From Methanoregula sp. (lineage in GTDB: Archaea; Halobacteriota; Methanomicrobia; Methanomicrobiales; Methanospirillaceae), in the NCBI GenBank assembly GCA_026394635.1, contig JAPKXV010000294.1, positions 2,663 through 8,659 on the forward strand: DNA of 5,997 nt, given 5' to 3'. The first letter of the stretch is position 1, and each line of letters opens with the position of its first letter. This document shows, one piece after another, positions 5,873 through 5,997 of the stretch. The position numbers and the translations under genes were made by a program. The notes beneath the pieces are model-generated. The model was not told where the DNA came from, did not search any database, and saw only the letters and a program-made list of their open reading frames with translations.

Positions 5873-5997
5873 TCATTCGGCCTGGCATTTCTTTGCGATC
5901 TCTGTAAAAATCGTGTGCCCGATGATTCCCACGGTCTCCGCCTCATACTGCACCTTCATGATCCCGATCATCTTCCGGCTGCCTTTTGCGGTCGTCA
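5873..5997 (-). CDS. C-terminal 40 codons of an unrecognised protein, cut by the window edge
   Basis: Only one minus-strand frame is open from the right edge to a TGA at 5873-5875, giving 40 residues that end IFTEIAKKCQAE. The piece looks like real protein: mixed beta and helical, with GSRKMIGIMKVQYEAETVGI (5-24) reading as strand-rich and the last 15 or so residues as an amphipathic helix. I cannot name the family. A clean oligo-T tract follows the stop at the expected distance, which supports a genuine gene end. It precedes the importer operon on the same strand but seems separately transcribed. Its start and most of its length lie outside the window. Confidence 0.55.
   Translation of the reverse strand, partial: TTAKGSRKMIGIMKVQYEAETVGIIGHTIFTEIAKKCQAE

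Overview
The window looks archaeal, most likely from a hydrogenotrophic methanogen of the Methanomicrobiales (Methanoregula or Methanosphaerula type). This is inferred from moderately high GC, AT-rich TATA-like boxes about 25-35 bases before starts, weak or absent Shine-Dalgarno sequences, oligo-T tracts after genes, and a tungstate importer with an archaeal WtpA-type receptor domain. The genus cannot be fixed from the sequence alone.

Layout, left to right. A plus-strand gene of unrecognised helical-repeat character runs in from the left edge and ends at 709. It faces a minus-strand YycJ/WalJ-like metallo-beta-lactamase-fold hydrolase (734-1522) across a 24-base gap. Bases 1523-1820 hold no convincing gene, only a TATA-like box for the hydrolase and an oligo-T tract that may end the next operon. 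Bases 1821-5708 are a three-gene minus-strand ABC importer operon read from right to left: a lipoprotein receptor, a permease and an ATPase. The permease stop and ATPase start overlap in ATGA. Bases 5709-5872 hold the operon promoter, a perfect 10-base palindrome and the oligo-T terminator of a further minus-strand gene, of which only the last 40 codons are in the window.

The most unusual feature is the 638-residue receptor. It carries two complete oxyanion-binding modules from different families on one lipid anchor: an N-terminal TupA-like tungstate-binding domain (about residues 53-312) and a C-terminal WtpA/ModA-like tungstate/molybdate-binding domain (about 328-636). The permease is Tup-type, and the ATPase has a C-terminal TOBE-like region that may sense cytoplasmic oxyanion. 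Together they should form one importer fed by two receptor domains. In the WtpA-like half, the glutamate that helps give tungstate octahedral coordination in the archaeal family appears to be glycine (G509), so the halves may differ in affinity or ligand. Tungsten in such an organism would serve formylmethanofuran dehydrogenase and formate dehydrogenase (established for methanogens, not visible here).
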